Assembly: GCA_963170055.1 (NCBI GenBank) | Contig: CAUJGJ010000016.1 | Coordinates: 599,501 to 663,500, forward strand | DNA length: 64,000 nt | Direction of reading: 5' to 3' | From: Halisarca cf. caerulea | Lineage: Eukaryota > Porifera > Demospongiae > Chondrillida > Halisarcidae | Shown here: in pieces, positions 38,265-52,400 of the stretch | Layout of the letters: the number at the start of each line of letters is the position of its first letter | Numbering within the stretch: the stretch's first letter is position 1 | Made by a program: the position numbers and the translations under genes | The notes under the pieces: generated by a model | Told to the model about the DNA's origin: nothing | Database searches by the model: none | The model's input: the letters and a program-made list of their open reading frames with translations, nothing else

Positions 38265-41176
38265 GCTGGTGCTAATACCAATATTTGGCACTAGCACCAC
38301 GCACATTCCCAGAGGACACACATGAAGTTTCTTTACTACTGTGGGCGTATTTGTGTAATGTTGGATATGCTGGTGCTAATACAAGTATTTGGCACTAGCA
38401 CCACGCACATTCCCAGTGGACACACATGACCTTTCTGAAGTGCTGTGAGCGCATTTGTTTAGTGTTGGATATGCTGGTGCTAATACCAATATTTGGCACT
38501 AGCACCACGCACATTCCCAGAGGACACACATGAAGTTTCATAACTACTGTGGGCGTATTTGTGTAATGTTGGATATGCTGGTGCTAATACCAATATTTGG
38601 CACTAGCACCACGCACATTCCCAGTGGACACACATGAATTTTCTGAAGTGCTGTGGGCGTATTTGTGTAATGTTGGATATGCTGGTGCTAATACAAGTAT
38701 TTGGCACTAGCACCACGCACATTCCCACTGGACACACATGACCTTTCTCAAGTGCTGTGAGCGCATTTGTTTAGTGTTGGATATGCTGGTGCTAATACCA
38801 ATATTTGGCACTAGCACCACGCACATTCCCAGTGGACACACATGACCTTTCTGAAGTGCTGTGAGCGCATTTGTGTAGTGTTGGATATGCTGGTGCTAAT
38901 ACCAATATTTGGCACTAGCACCACGCACATTCCCAGTGGACAAACATGACCTTTCTGAAGTGCTGTGAGCGCATTTGTGTAGTGTTGGATATGCTGGTGC
39001 TAATACCAATATTTGGCACTAGCACATCGCAAATTCCCAGATGACACACATGAAGTTTCTTTACTACTGTGGGCGTATTTGTGTAATGTTGGAAATTCTT
39101 GTGCTAATACCAATATTTGGCACTAGCACCACGCACATTCCCGGAGGACACACATGAAGTTTCTTTACTACTGTGGGCGTATTTGTGTAATGTTGGATAT
39201 GCTGGTGCTTATACAAGTATTTGGCACTAGCACCACGCACATTCCCAGAGGACACACATGAAGTTTCATAACTACTGTGGGCGTATTTGTGTAATGTTGG
39301 ATATTCTGGTGCTAATACCAATATTTGGCACTAGCACCACGCACATTCCCAGAGGACACACATGAAGTTTCTTTACTACTGTGGGCTTATTTGTGTAATG
39401 TTGGATATGCTGGTGCTAATAAAAATATTTGGCACTAGCACCACGCACATTCCCAGTGGACACACATGACGTTTCTGAAGTGCTGTGGTTTTACTTGTGT
39501 AGTGTTATATATGCTGGTGCTAATACCAATATTTGGCACTAGCACCACGCACATTCCCAGTGGACACACATAAAGTTTCTGAAGTGCTGTGGGCGCATTT
39601 GTGTAGTGTTGGATATGCTGGTGCTAATACCAATATTTGGCACTAGCACCATGCACATTCCCAGATGACACACATGAAGTTTCTTTACTACTGTGGGCGT
39701 ATTTGTGTAATGTTGGATATGCTGGTGCTAATACCAATATTTGGTACTAGCACCACGCACATTCCCAGTGGACACACATGAATTTTCTGAAGTGCTGTGG
39801 GCGTATTTGTGTAGTGTTGGATATGCTGGTGCTAATACCAATATTTGGCACTAGCACCACGCACATTCCCAGTGGACACACATGAAGTTTCTGAAGTGCT
39901 GTGGGCGTATTTGTGTAGTGTTGGATATGCTGGTGCTAATACCAATATTTGGCACTAGCACCACGCACATTCCCAGTGGACACACATGACCTTTCTGAAG
40001 TGCTGTGAGCGCATTTGTGTAGTGTTGGATATGCTGGTGCTAATACCAATATTTGGCACTAGCACATCGCACATTCCCAGATGACACACATGAAGTTTCT
40101 TTACTACTGTGGGCGTATTTGTGTAATGTTGGATATGCTGGTGCTAATACAAATATTTGGCACTAGCACCACGCACATTCCCAGGGGACACACATGAAGT
40201 TTCATAAGTGCTGTGGGCGTATTTGTGTAATGTTGGATATGCTGGTGCTAATACCAATATTTGGTACTAGCACCACGCACATTCCCAGTGGACAAACATG
40301 AAGTTTCTGAAGTGCTGTGGGCGTATTTGTGTAGTGTTGGATATGCTGGTGCTAATACCAATATTTGGCACTAGCACCACGCACATTCCCAGAGGACACA
40401 CATGAAGCTTCATAACTACTGTGGGCGTGTTTGTGTAATGTTGGATATGCTGGTGCTAATACCAATATTTGGTACTAGCACCACGCACATTCCCAGTGGA
40501 CACACATGAAGTTTCTTAACTACTGTGGGCGTATTTGTGTAATGTTGGATATGCTGGTGCTAATACCAATATTTGGCACTAGCACCACGCACATTCCCAG
40601 TAGACACACATGAAGTTTCTGAAGTGCTGTGGGCGTACTTGTGTAGTGTTGGATATGCTGGTGCTAATACCAATATTTGGCACTAGCACCACGCACATTC
40701 CCAGTGGACACACATGACCTTTCTGAAGTGCTGTGAGCGCATTTGTGTAGTGTTGGATATGCTGGTGCTAATACCAATATTTGGCACTAGCACCACGCAC
40801 ATTCCCAGTGGACACACATGAAGTTTCATAACTACTGTGGGCGTATTTGTGTAATGTTGGATATGCTGGTGCTAATACCAATATTTGGCTCTAGCACCAC
40901 GCACATTCCGAGAGGACACACATGAAGTTTCTTTACTACTGTGGGCGTATTTATGTAATGTTGGATATGCTGGTGCTAATACCAATATTTGGCACTAGCA
41001 CCACGCACATTCCCAGAGGACACACATGAAGTTTTATAACTACTGTGGGCGTATTTGTGTAGTGTTGGATATGCTGGTGCTAATACCAATATTTGGCACT
41101 AGCACCACGCACATTCCCAGTGGACACACATGAAGTTTCATAACTACTGTGGGCGTATTTGTGTAGTGTTGGATAT

Positions 41177-44100
41177 GCTGGTGCTAATACCAATATTTGG
41201 CACTAGCACCACGCACATTCCCAGAGGACACACATGAAGTTTCTTTACTACTGTGGGCGTATTTGTGTAATGTTGGATATGCTGGTGCTAATACAAGTAT
41301 TTGGCACTAGCACCACGCATATTCCCAGTGGACACACATGACCTTTCTCAAGTGCTGTGAGCGCATTTGTTTAGTGTTGGATATGCTGGTGCTAATACCA
41401 ATATTTGGCACTAGCACCACGCACATTCCCAGTGGACACACATGACCTTTCTGAAGTGCTGTGAGCGCATTTGTGTAGTGTTGGATATGCTGGTGCTAAA
41501 ATCAATATTTGGCACTAGCACAACGCACATTCCCAGTGGACACACATGACCTTTCATATGTGCTGTGGGCGTATTTGTGTAGTGTTGGATATGCTGGTGC
41601 TAATACCAATATTTGGCACTAGAACCACGCACATTCCCACTGGACACACATGACCTTTCTGAAGTTCTGTGGGCGTATTATTGTAGTGTTGGATATGCTG
41701 GTGCTAATACCAATATTTGGCACTAGCACCACGCACATTCCCAGTGGACACACATGAAGTTTCTGAAGTGCTGTGGGCGTATTTGTGTAGTGTTGGATAT
41801 GCTGGTGCTAATACCAATATTTGGCACTAGCACCACGCACATTCCCAGTGGACACACATGAAGTTTCTTAACTACTGTGGGCGTATTTGTGTAATGTTGG
41901 ATATGTTGGTGCTAATACCAATATTTGGCACTAGCACCACGCACATTCCCAGTAGACACACATGAAGTTTCTGAAGTGCTATGGGCGTACTTGTGTAGTG
42001 TTGGATATGCTGGTGCTAATACCAATATTTGGCACTAGCACCACGCACATTCCCAGTGGACACACATGACCTTTCTGAAGTGCTGTGGGCGTATTTGTGT
42101 AGTGTTGGATATGCTGGTACTAATACCAATATTAGGCACTAGCACCGCGCACATTCCCAGTGGACACACATGAAGTTTGTGAAGTGCTGTGGGCGTATTT
42201 GTGTAGTGTTGGATATGCTGGTGCTAATACCAATATTTGGCACTAGCACCACGCACATTCCCAGGGGACACACATAAAGTTTCTGAAGTGCTGTGGGCGT
42301 ATTTGTGTAGTGTTGGATATGCTGGTGCTAATACCAATATTTGGCACTAGCACCACGCACATTCCCAGTGGACACACATGACCTTTCTGAAGTGTTGTGG
42401 GCGTATTTGTGTAGTGTTTGATATGCTGGTGCTAATACCAATATTTGGCACTAGCACCACGCACATTCCCAGTGGACACACATGACCTTTGTGAAGTGCT
42501 ATGGGCGTATTTGTGTAGTGTTGTATATGCTGGTGCTAATACCAATATTGGGCACTAGCACCACGCACATTCCCAGTAGACACACATGAAGTTTCTGAAG
42601 TGCTGTGGGCGTACTTGTGTAGTGTTGGATATGCTGGTGCTAATACCAATATTTGGCACTAGCACCACGCACATTCCCAGTGGACACACATGAAGTTTCT
42701 GAAGTGCTACGGGCGTATTTGTGTAGTGATGGATATACTGGTGCTAATACCAATATTTGGCACTAGCACCACGCACATTCCCAGAGGACACACATGAAGT
42801 TTCTTTACTACTGTGGGCGTATTTGTGTAATGTTGGATATGCTGGTGCTAATACAAGTATTTGGCACTAGCACCACGCACATTCCCAGTGGACACACATG
42901 ACCTTTCTCAAGTGCTGTGAGCGCATTTGTTTAGTGTTGGATATGCTGGTGCTAATACCAATATTTGGCACTAGCACCACGCACATTCCCAGTGGACACA
43001 CATGACCTTTCTGAAGTGCTGTGAGCGCATTTGTGTAGTGTTGGATATGCTGGTGCTAATACCAATATTTGGCACTAGCACAACGCACATTCCCAGTGGA
43101 CACACATGACCTTTCATATGTGCTGTGGGCGTATTTGTGTAGTGTTGGATATGCTGGTGCTAATACCAATATTTGGCACTAGCACCACGCACATTCCCAC
43201 TGGACACACATGACCTTTCTGAAGTTCTGTGGGCGTATTATTGTAGTGTTGGATATGCTGGTGCAAATACCAATATTTGGCACTAGCACCACGCACATTC
43301 CCAGTGGACACACATGAAGTTTCTTTACTACTGTGGGCGTATTTGTGTAGAGTTGGATATGCTGGTGCTAATACCAATATTTGGCACTAGCACCACGCAC
43401 ATTCCCAGTGGACACACATGAAGTTTCTTTACTACTGTGGGCGTATTTGTGTAGTGTTGGATATGCTGGTGCTAATACCAATATTTGGCACTAGCACCAC
43501 GCACATTCCCAGTGGACACACATGAAGTTTCTTAACTACTGTGGGCGTATTTGTGTAATGTTGGATATGTTGGTGCTAATACCAATATTTGGCACTAGCA
43601 CCACGCACATTCCCAGTAGACACACATGAAGTTTCTGAAGTGCTGTGGGCGTACTTGTGTAGTGTTGGATATGCTGGTGCTAATACCAATATTTGGCACT
43701 AGCACCACGCACATTCCCACTGGACACACATGACCTTTCTGAAGTGCTGTGGGCGTATTATTGTAGTGTTGGATATGCTGGTGCAAATACCAATATTTGG
43801 CACTAGCACCACGCACATTCCCAGTGGACACACATGAAGTTTCTTTACTACTGTGGGCGTATTTGTGTAGTGTTGGATATGCTGGTGCTAATACCAATAT
43901 TTGGCACTAGCACCACGCACATTCCCAGTGGACACACATGAAGTTTCTTTACTACTGTGGGCGTATTTGTGTAGTGTTGGATATGCTGGTGCTAATACCA
44001 ATATTTGGCACTAGCACCACGCACATTCCCAGTGGACACACATGAAGTTTCTTAACTACTGTGGGCGTATTTGTGTAATGTTGGATATGTTGGTGCTAAT

Positions 44101-47100
44101 ACCAATATTTGGCACTAGCACCACGCACATTCCCAGTAGACACACGTGAAGTTTCTGAAGTGCTGTGGGCGTACTTGTGTAGTGTTGGATATGCTGGTGC
44201 TAATACCAATATTTGGCACTAGCACCACGCACATTCCCAGTGGACACACATGACCTTTCTGAAGTGCTGTGGGCGTATTTGTGTAGTGTTGGATATGCTG
44301 GTACTAATACCAATATTAGGCACTAGCACCGCGCACATTCCCAGTGGACACACATGAAGTTTGTGAAGTGCTGTGGGCGTATTTGTGTAGTGTTGGATAT
44401 GCTGGTGCTAATACCAATATTTGGCACTAGCACCACGCACATTCCCAGGGGACACACATAAAGTTTCTGAAGTGCTGTGGGCGTATTAGTGTAGTGTTGG
44501 ATATGCTGGTGCTAATACCAATATTTGGCACTAGCACCACGCACATTCCCAGTGGACACACATGACCTTTCTGAAGTGTTGTGGGCGTATTTGTGTAGTG
44601 TTTGATATGCTGGTGCTAATACCAATATTTGGCACTAGCACCACGCACATTCCCAGTGGACACACATGACCTTTGTGAAGTGCTATGGGCGTATTTGTGT
44701 AGTGTTGTATATGCTGGTGCTAATACCAATATTGGGCACTAGCACCACGCACATTCCCAGTAGACACACATGAAGTTTCTGAAGTGCTGTGGGCGTACTT
44801 GTGTAGTGTTGGATATGCTGGTGCTAATACCAATATTTGGCACTAGCACCACGCACATTCCCAGTGGACACACTTGAAGTTTCTGAAGTGCTGTGGGCGT
44901 ATTTGTGTAGTGTTGGATATGCTGGTGCTAATACCAATATTTGGCACTAGCACCACGCACATTCCCAGTAGACACACATGACCTTTCTGAAGTGCTGTGG
45001 GCGTATTTGTGTAGTGTTGGATATGCTGGTGCTAATACCAATATTTGGCACTAGCACCACGCACATTCCCAGTAGACACACGTGAAGTTTCTGAAGTGCT
45101 GTGGGCGTACTTGTGTACTGTTGGATATGCTGGTGCTAATACCAATATTTGGCACTAGCACCACGCACATTCCCAGTGGACACACATGACCTTTCTGAAG
45201 TGCTGTGGGCGTATTTGTGTAGTGTTGGATATGCTGGTGCTAATACCAATATTTGGCACTAGCTCCACGCACATTCCCAGTGGACACACATGACCTTTCT
45301 GAAATGCTGTGGGCGTATTTGTGTAGTGTTGGATATGCTGGTGCTAATACCAATATTTGGCACTAGCACCACGCACATTCCTAGTGGACACACATGACCT
45401 TTCTGAAGTGCAGTGGGCGTATTTGTGTAGTGTTGGATATGCTGGTGCTAATACCAATATTTGGCACTAGCACCACGCACATTCCCAGTGGACACACATG
45501 ACCTTTCTGAAGTGCTGTGGGCGTATTTGTGTAGTGTTGGATATGCTGGTGCTAATACCAATATTTGGCACTAGCACCACGCACATTCCCAGTGGACACA
45601 CATGACCTTTCTGAAGTGCTGTGGGCGTATTTGTGTAGTGTTGGATATGCTGGTACTAATACCAATATTAGGCACTAGCACCGCGCACATTCCCAGTGGA
45701 CACACATGAAGTTTGTGAAGTGCTGTGGGCGTATTTGTGTAGTGTTGGATATGCTGGTGCTAATACCAATATTTGGCACTAGCACCACGCACATTCCCAG
45801 GGGACACACATAAAGTTTCTGAAGTGCTGTGGGCGTATTTGTGTAGTGTTGGATATGCTGGTGCTAATACCAATATTTGGCACTAGCACCACGCACATTC
45901 CCAGTGGACACACATGACCTTTCTGAAGTGTTGTGGGCGTATTTGTGTAGTGTTTGATATGCTGGTGCTAATACCAATATTTGGCACTAGCACCATGCAC
46001 ATTCCCAGTGGACACACATGACCTTTGTGAAGTGCTATGGGCGTATTTGTGTAGTGTTGTATATGCTGGTGCTAATACCAATATTGGGCACTAGCACCAC
46101 GCACATTCCCAGTAGACACACATGAAGTTTCTGAAGTGCTGTGGGCGTACTTGTGTAGTGTTGGATATGCTGGTGCTAATACCAATATTTGGCACTAGCA
46201 CCACGCACATTCCCAGTGGACACACATGAAGTTTCTGAAGTGCTGTGGGCGTATTTGTGTAGTGTTGGATATGCTGGTGCTAATACCAATATTTGGCACT
46301 AGCACCACGCACATTCCCAGAGGACACACATGAAGTTTCTTTACTACTGTGGGCGTATTTGTGTAATGTATGATATGCTGGTGCTAATACAAGTATTTGG
46401 CACTAGCACCACGCACATTCCCAGTGGACACACATGACCTTTCTCAAGTTCTGTGAGCGCATTTGTTTAGTGTTGGATATGCTGGTGCTAATACCAATAT
46501 TTGGCACTAGCACCACGCACATTCCCAGTGGACACACATGACCTTTCTGAAGTGCTGTGAGCGCATTTGTGTAGTGTTGGATATGCTGGTGCTAATACCA
46601 ATATTTGGCACTAGCACAACGCACATTCCCAGTGGACACACATGACCTTTCATATGTGCTGTGGGCGTATTTGTGTAGTGTTGGATATGCTGGTGCTAAT
46701 ACCAATATTTGGCACTAGCACCACGCACATTCCCACTGGACACACATGACCTTTCTGAAGTTCTGTGGGCGTATTATTGTAGTGTTGGATATGCTGGTGC
46801 AAATACCAATATTTGGCACTAGCACCACGCACATTCCCAGTGGACACACATGAAGTTTCTTTACTACTGTGGGCGTATTTGTGTAGTGTTGGATATGCTG
46901 GTGCTAATACCAATATTTGGCACTAGCACCACGCACATTCCCAGTGGACACACATGAAGTTTCTTTACTACTGTGGGCGTATTTGTGTAGTGTTGGATAT
47001 GCTGGTGCTAATACCAATATTTGGCACTAGCACCACGCACATTCCCAGTGGACACACATGAAGTTTCTTAACTACTGTGGGCGTATTTGTGTAATGTTGG

Positions 47101-49400
47101 ATATGTTGGTGCTAATACCAATATTTGGCACTAGCACCACGCACATTCCCAGTAGACACACATGAAGTTTCTGAAGTGCTGTGGGCGTACTTGTGTAGTG
47201 TTGGATATGCTGGTGCTAATACCAATATTTGGCACTAGCACCACGCACATTCCCAGTGGACACACATGACCTTTCTGAAGTGCTGTGGGCGTATTTGTGT
47301 AGTGTTGGATATGCTGGTACTAATACCAATATTAGGCACTAGCACCGCGCACATTCCCAGTGGACACACATGAAGTTTGTGAAGTGCTGTGGGCGTATTT
47401 GTGTAGTGTTGGATATGCTGGTGCTAATACCAATATTTGGCACTAGCACCACGCACATTCCCAGGGGACACAAATAAAGTTTCTGAAGTGCTGTGGGCGT
47501 ATTAGTGTAGTGTTGGATATGCTGGTGCTAATACCAATATTTGGCACTAGCACCACGCACATTCCCAGTGGACACACATGACCTTTCTGAAGTGTTGTGG
47601 GCGTATTTGTGTAGTGTTTGATATGCTGGTGCTAATACCAATATTTGGCACTAGCACCACGCACATTCCCAGTGGACACACATGACCTTTGTGAAGTGCT
47701 ATGGGCGTATTTGTGTAGTGTTGTATATGCTGGTGCTAATACCAATATTGGGCACTAGCACCACGCACATTCCCAGTAGACACACATGAAGTTTCTGAAG
47801 TGCTGTGGGCGTACTTGTGTAGTGTTGGATATGCTGGTGCTAATACCAATATTTGGCACTAGCACCACGCACATTCCCAGTGGACACACTTGAAGTTTCT
47901 GAAGTGCTGTGGGCGTATTTGTGTAGTGTTGGATATGCTGGTGCTAATACCAATATTTGGCACTAGCACCACGCACATTCCCAGTAGACACACATGACCT
48001 TTCTGAAGTGCTGTGGGCGTATTTGTGTAGTGTTGGATATGCTGGTGCTAATACCAATATTTGGCACTAGCACCACGCACATTCCCAGTAGACACACGTG
48101 AAGTTTCTGAAGTGCTGTGGGCGTACTTGTGTAGTGTTGGATATGCTGGTGCTAATACCAATATTTGGCACTAGCACCACGCACATTCCCAGTGGACACA
48201 CATGACCTTTCTGAAGTGCTGTGGGCGTATTTGTGTAGTGTTGGATATGCTGGTGCTAATACCAATATTTGGCACTAGCTCCACGCACATTCCCAGTGGA
48301 CACACATGACCTTTCTGAAATGCTGTGGGCGTATTTGTGTAGTGTTGGATATGCTGGTGCTAATACCAATATTTGGCACTAGCACCACGCACATTCCTAG
48401 TGGACACACATGACCTTTCTGAAGTGCTGTGGGCGTATTTGTGTAGTGTTGGATATGCTGGTGCTAATACCAATATTTGGCACTAGCACCACGCACATTC
48501 CCAGTGGACACACATGACCTTTCTGAAGTGCTGTGGGCGTATTTGTGTAGTGTTGGATATGCTGGTGCTAATACCAATATTTGGCACTTGCACCACGCAC
48601 ATTCCCAGTGGACACACATGAAGTTTCTGAAGTGCTGTGGGCGTATTTGTGTAGTGTTGGATATGCTGGTGCTAATACCAATATTTGGCACTAGCACCAC
48701 GCACTTTCCCAGTGGACACACATGAAGTTTATTAACTACTGTGGGCGTATTTTTGTAGTGTTGGATATGCTGGTGCTAATACGAATATTTGGCACTAGCA
48801 CCACGCACATTCCCAGTGGACACACATGAAGTTTCTTAACTTCTGTGGGCGTATTTGTGCAATGTTGGATATGCTGGTGCTAATACCAATATTTTACACT
48901 AGCACCACGCACATTCCCAGTGGACACACATGACCTTTCTGAAGTGCTGTGGGCGTATTTGTGTAGTGTTGGATATGCTGGTGCTAATGCCAATATTTGG
49001 CACTAGCACCACGCACTTTCCCAGTGGACACACATGAAGTTTATTGACTACTGTGGGCGTATTTTTGTAGTGTTGGATATGCTGGTGCTAATACGAATAT
49101 TTGGCACTAGTACCACGCACATTCCCAGTGGACACACATGAAGTTTCTTAACTACTGTGGGCGTATTTGTGTAATGTTGGATATGCTGGTGCTAATACCA
49201 ATATTTGGCACTAACACCACGCACATTCCCAGTGGACAAACATGACCTTTCTGAAGTGCTGTGGGCGTATTTGTGCAGTGTTGGATATGCTGGTGCTAAT
49301 GCCAATATTTGGCACTAGCACCACGCACATTCCCAGTGGACACACATGACCTTTCTGAAGTGCTGTGGGCGTATTTGTGTAGTGTTGGATATGCTGGTGC
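41177..49400 (+). repeat. Third-family HOR, three copies starting 41177, 42737 and 46273
   Basis: Each copy opens with CCAGAGGAC/CTTTACTACTG, AATACAAGTATT with CTCAAGTGCTGTGAGC, a GAGCGCATTTG monomer and then CACAACGC with TTTCATATGTGCTG (41551, 43111, 46647). Offsets are 1560 and 3536 bp. Later in the unit come GGTACTAATACCAATATTAGG with CACCGCGCAC (CCGCGC at 42145, 44329, 45681, 47345), CCAGGGGACACACATAAAG, GTGTTTGATATG, GTGTTGTATATG and AATATTGGGC. Copies differ by whole monomers gained or lost, for example the CTTTACTACTG/CTTAACTACTG group is repeated within the second copy near 43.3 and 43.9 kb. Confidence 0.8.
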
Positions 49401-52400
49401 TAATACCAATATTTGGCACTAGCACCACGCACATTCCCAGTGGACACACATGAAGTTTCTTTACTACTGTGGGCGTATTTGTGTAGTGTTGGATATGCTG
49501 GTGCTAATACCAATATTTGGCACTAGCACCACGCACATTCCCAGTGGACACACATGAAGTTTCTTAACTACTGTGGGCGTATTTGTGTAATGTTGGATAT
49601 GTTGGTGCTAATACCAATATTTGGCACTAGCACCACGCACATTCCCAGTTGACACACATGAAGTTTCTGAAGTGCTTTGGGCGTACTTGTGTAGTGTTGG
49701 ATATGCTGGTGCTAATACCAATATTTGGCACTAGCACCACGCACATTCCCAGTGGACACACATGACCTTTCTGAAGTGCTGTGGGCGTATTTGTGTAGTG
49801 TTGGATATGCTGGTACTAATACCAATATTAGGCACTAGCACCGCGCACATTCCCAGTGGACACACATGAAGTTTGTGAAGTGCTGTGGGCGTATTTGTGT
49901 AGTGTTGGATATGCTGGTGCTAATACCAATATTTGGCACTAGCACCACGCACATTCCCAGGGGAAACACATAAAGTTTCTGAAGTGCTGTGGGCGTATTA
50001 GTGTAGTGTTGGATATGCTGGTGCTAATACCAATATTTGGCACTAGCACCACGCACATTCGCAGTGGACACACATGACCTTTCTGAAGTGTTGTGGGCGT
50101 ATTTGTGTAGTGTTTGATATGCTGGTGCTAATACCAATATTTGGCACTAGCACCACGCACATTCCCAGTGGACACACATGACCTTTGTGAAGTGCTATGG
50201 GCGTATTTGTGTAGTGTTGTATATGCTGGTGCTAATACCAATATTGGGCACTAGCACCACGCACATTCCCAGTAGACACACATGAAGTTTCTGAAGTGCT
50301 GTGGGCGTACTTGTGTAGTGTTGGATATGCTGGTGCTAATACCAATATTTGGCACTAGCACCACGCACATTCCCAGTAGACACACATGACCTTTCTGAAG
50401 TGCTGTGGGCGTATTTGTGTAGTGTTGGATATGCTGGTGCTAATACCAATATTTGGCACTAGCACCACGCACATTCCCAGTAGACACACGTGAAGTTTCT
50501 GAAGTGCTGTGGGCGTACTTGTGTACTGTTGGATATGCTGGTACTAATATCAATATTTGGCACTAGCACCACGCACATTCCCAGTGGACACACATGACCT
50601 TTCTGAAGTGCTGTGGGCGTATTTGTGTAGTGTTGGATATGCTGGTGCTAATACCAATATTTGGCACTAGCTCCACGCACATTCCCAGTGGACACACATG
50701 ACTTTTCTGAAATGCTGTGGGCGTATTTGTGTAGTGTTGGATATGCTGGTGCTAATACCAATATTTGGCACTAGCACCACGCACATTCCTAGTGGACACA
50801 CATGACCTTTCTGAAGTGCTGTGGGCGTATTTGTGTAGTGTTGGATATGCTGGTGCTAATACCAATATTTGGCACTAGCACCACGCACATTCCCAGTGGA
50901 CACACATGACCTTTCTGAAGTTCTGTGGGCGTATTTGTGTAGTGTTGGATATGCTGGTGCTAATACCAATATTTGGCACTTGCACCACGCACATTCCCAG
51001 TGGACACACATGAAGTTTCTTTACTACTGTGGGCGTATTTGTGTAGTGTTGGATATGCTGGTGCTAATACCAATATTTGGCACTAGCACCACGCACTTTC
51101 CCAGTGGACACACATGAAGTTTATTAACTACTGTGGGCGTATTTTTGTAGTGTTGGATATGCTGGTGCTAATACGAATATTTGGCACTAGCACCACGCAC
51201 ATTCCCAGTGGACACACATGAAGTTTCTTAACTTCTGTGGGCGTATTTGTGCAATGTTGGATATGCTGGTGCTAATACCAATATTTTACACTAGCACCAC
51301 GCACATTCCCAGTGGACACACATGACCTTTCTGAAGTGCTGTGGGCGTATTTGTGTAGTGTTGGATATGCTGGTGCTAATGCCAATATTTGGCACTAGCA
51401 CCACGCACTTTCCCAGTGGACACACATGAAGTTTATTGACTACTGTGGGCGTATTTTTGTAGTGTTGGATATGCTGGTGCTAATACGAATATTTGGCACT
51501 AGCACCACGCACATTCCCAGTGGACACACATGAAGTTTCTTAACTACTGTGGGCGTATTTGTGTAATGTTGGATATGCTGGTGCTAATACCAATATTTGG
51601 CACTAGCACCACGCACTTTCCCAGTGGACACACATGAAGTTTATTGACTACTGTGGGCGTATTTTTGTAGTGTTGGATATGCTGGTGCTAATACGAATAT
51701 TTGGCACTAGCACCACGCACATTCCCAGTGGACACACATGAAGTTTCTTAACTACTGTGGGCGTATTTGTGTAATGTTGGATATGCTGGTGCTAATACCA
51801 ATATTTGGCACTAACACCACGCACATTCCCAGTGGACAAACATGACCTTTCTGAAGTGCTGTGGGCGTATTTGTGCAGTGTTGGATATGCTGGTGCTAAT
51901 GCCAATATTTGGCACTAGCACCACGCACATTCCCAGTGGACACACATGTCCTTTCTGAAGTGCTGTGGGCGTATTTGTGTAGTGTTGGATATGCTGGTGC
52001 TAATACCAATATTTGGCACTAGCACCACGCACATTCCCAGTGGACACACATGAAGTTTCTTTACTACTGTGGGCGTATTTGTGTAGTGTTGGATATGCTG
52101 GTGCTAATACCAATATTTGGCACTAGCACCACGCACATTCCCAGTGGACACACATGAAGTTTCTTAACTACTGTGGGCGTATTTGTGTAATGTTGGATAT
52201 GTTGGTGCTAATACCAATATTTGGCACTAGCACCACGCACATTCCCAGTAGACACACATGAAGTTCCTGAAGTGCTGTGGGCGTACTTGTGTAGTGTTGG
52301 ATATGCTGGTGCTAATACCAATATTTGGCACTAGCACCACGCACATTCCCAGTGGACACACATGACCTTTCTGAAGTGCTGTGGGCGTATTTGTGTAGTG

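Larger units (their letters stand above)
32545..41176 (+). repeat. Second variant family of the same satellite
   Basis: The period stays 104 bp but the variants change. GAGCGCATTTG replaces GGGCGTATTTG in many monomers, and AATACAAGTATTTGG, CCAGAGGACAC, CCGGAGGACAC, GTGCACACAC, CATAACTACTG, CTTTACTACTG, TGCTTAGAGCGC and GAATATTCTG appear. None of these except scattered single bases was seen left of 32.5 kb. HOR order is looser than in the left half: blocks of 3-14 monomers are shuffled, for example CTAAAGTGCTGTGAGC at 32611, 36251, about 36563 and 37707. Divergence between neighbouring monomers looks higher here. Confidence 0.82.

Noticed and set aside
43595..43897. Minus-strand open frame of 100 codons, the longest in the window
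   Set aside because: It is three satellite monomers read in succession. Identical or shifted versions occur at every HOR copy, there is no unique sequence, and stops are set by single satellite variants. Not called as a gene.
48477..48725. Plus-strand 82-codon frame, repeated at 50869, 53573, 55757 and 60437
   Set aside because: Its copies sit at the HOR offsets and it overlaps an open frame on the opposite strand of the same monomers. It ends at the TGA of CACATGAAG. A by-product of the repeat.
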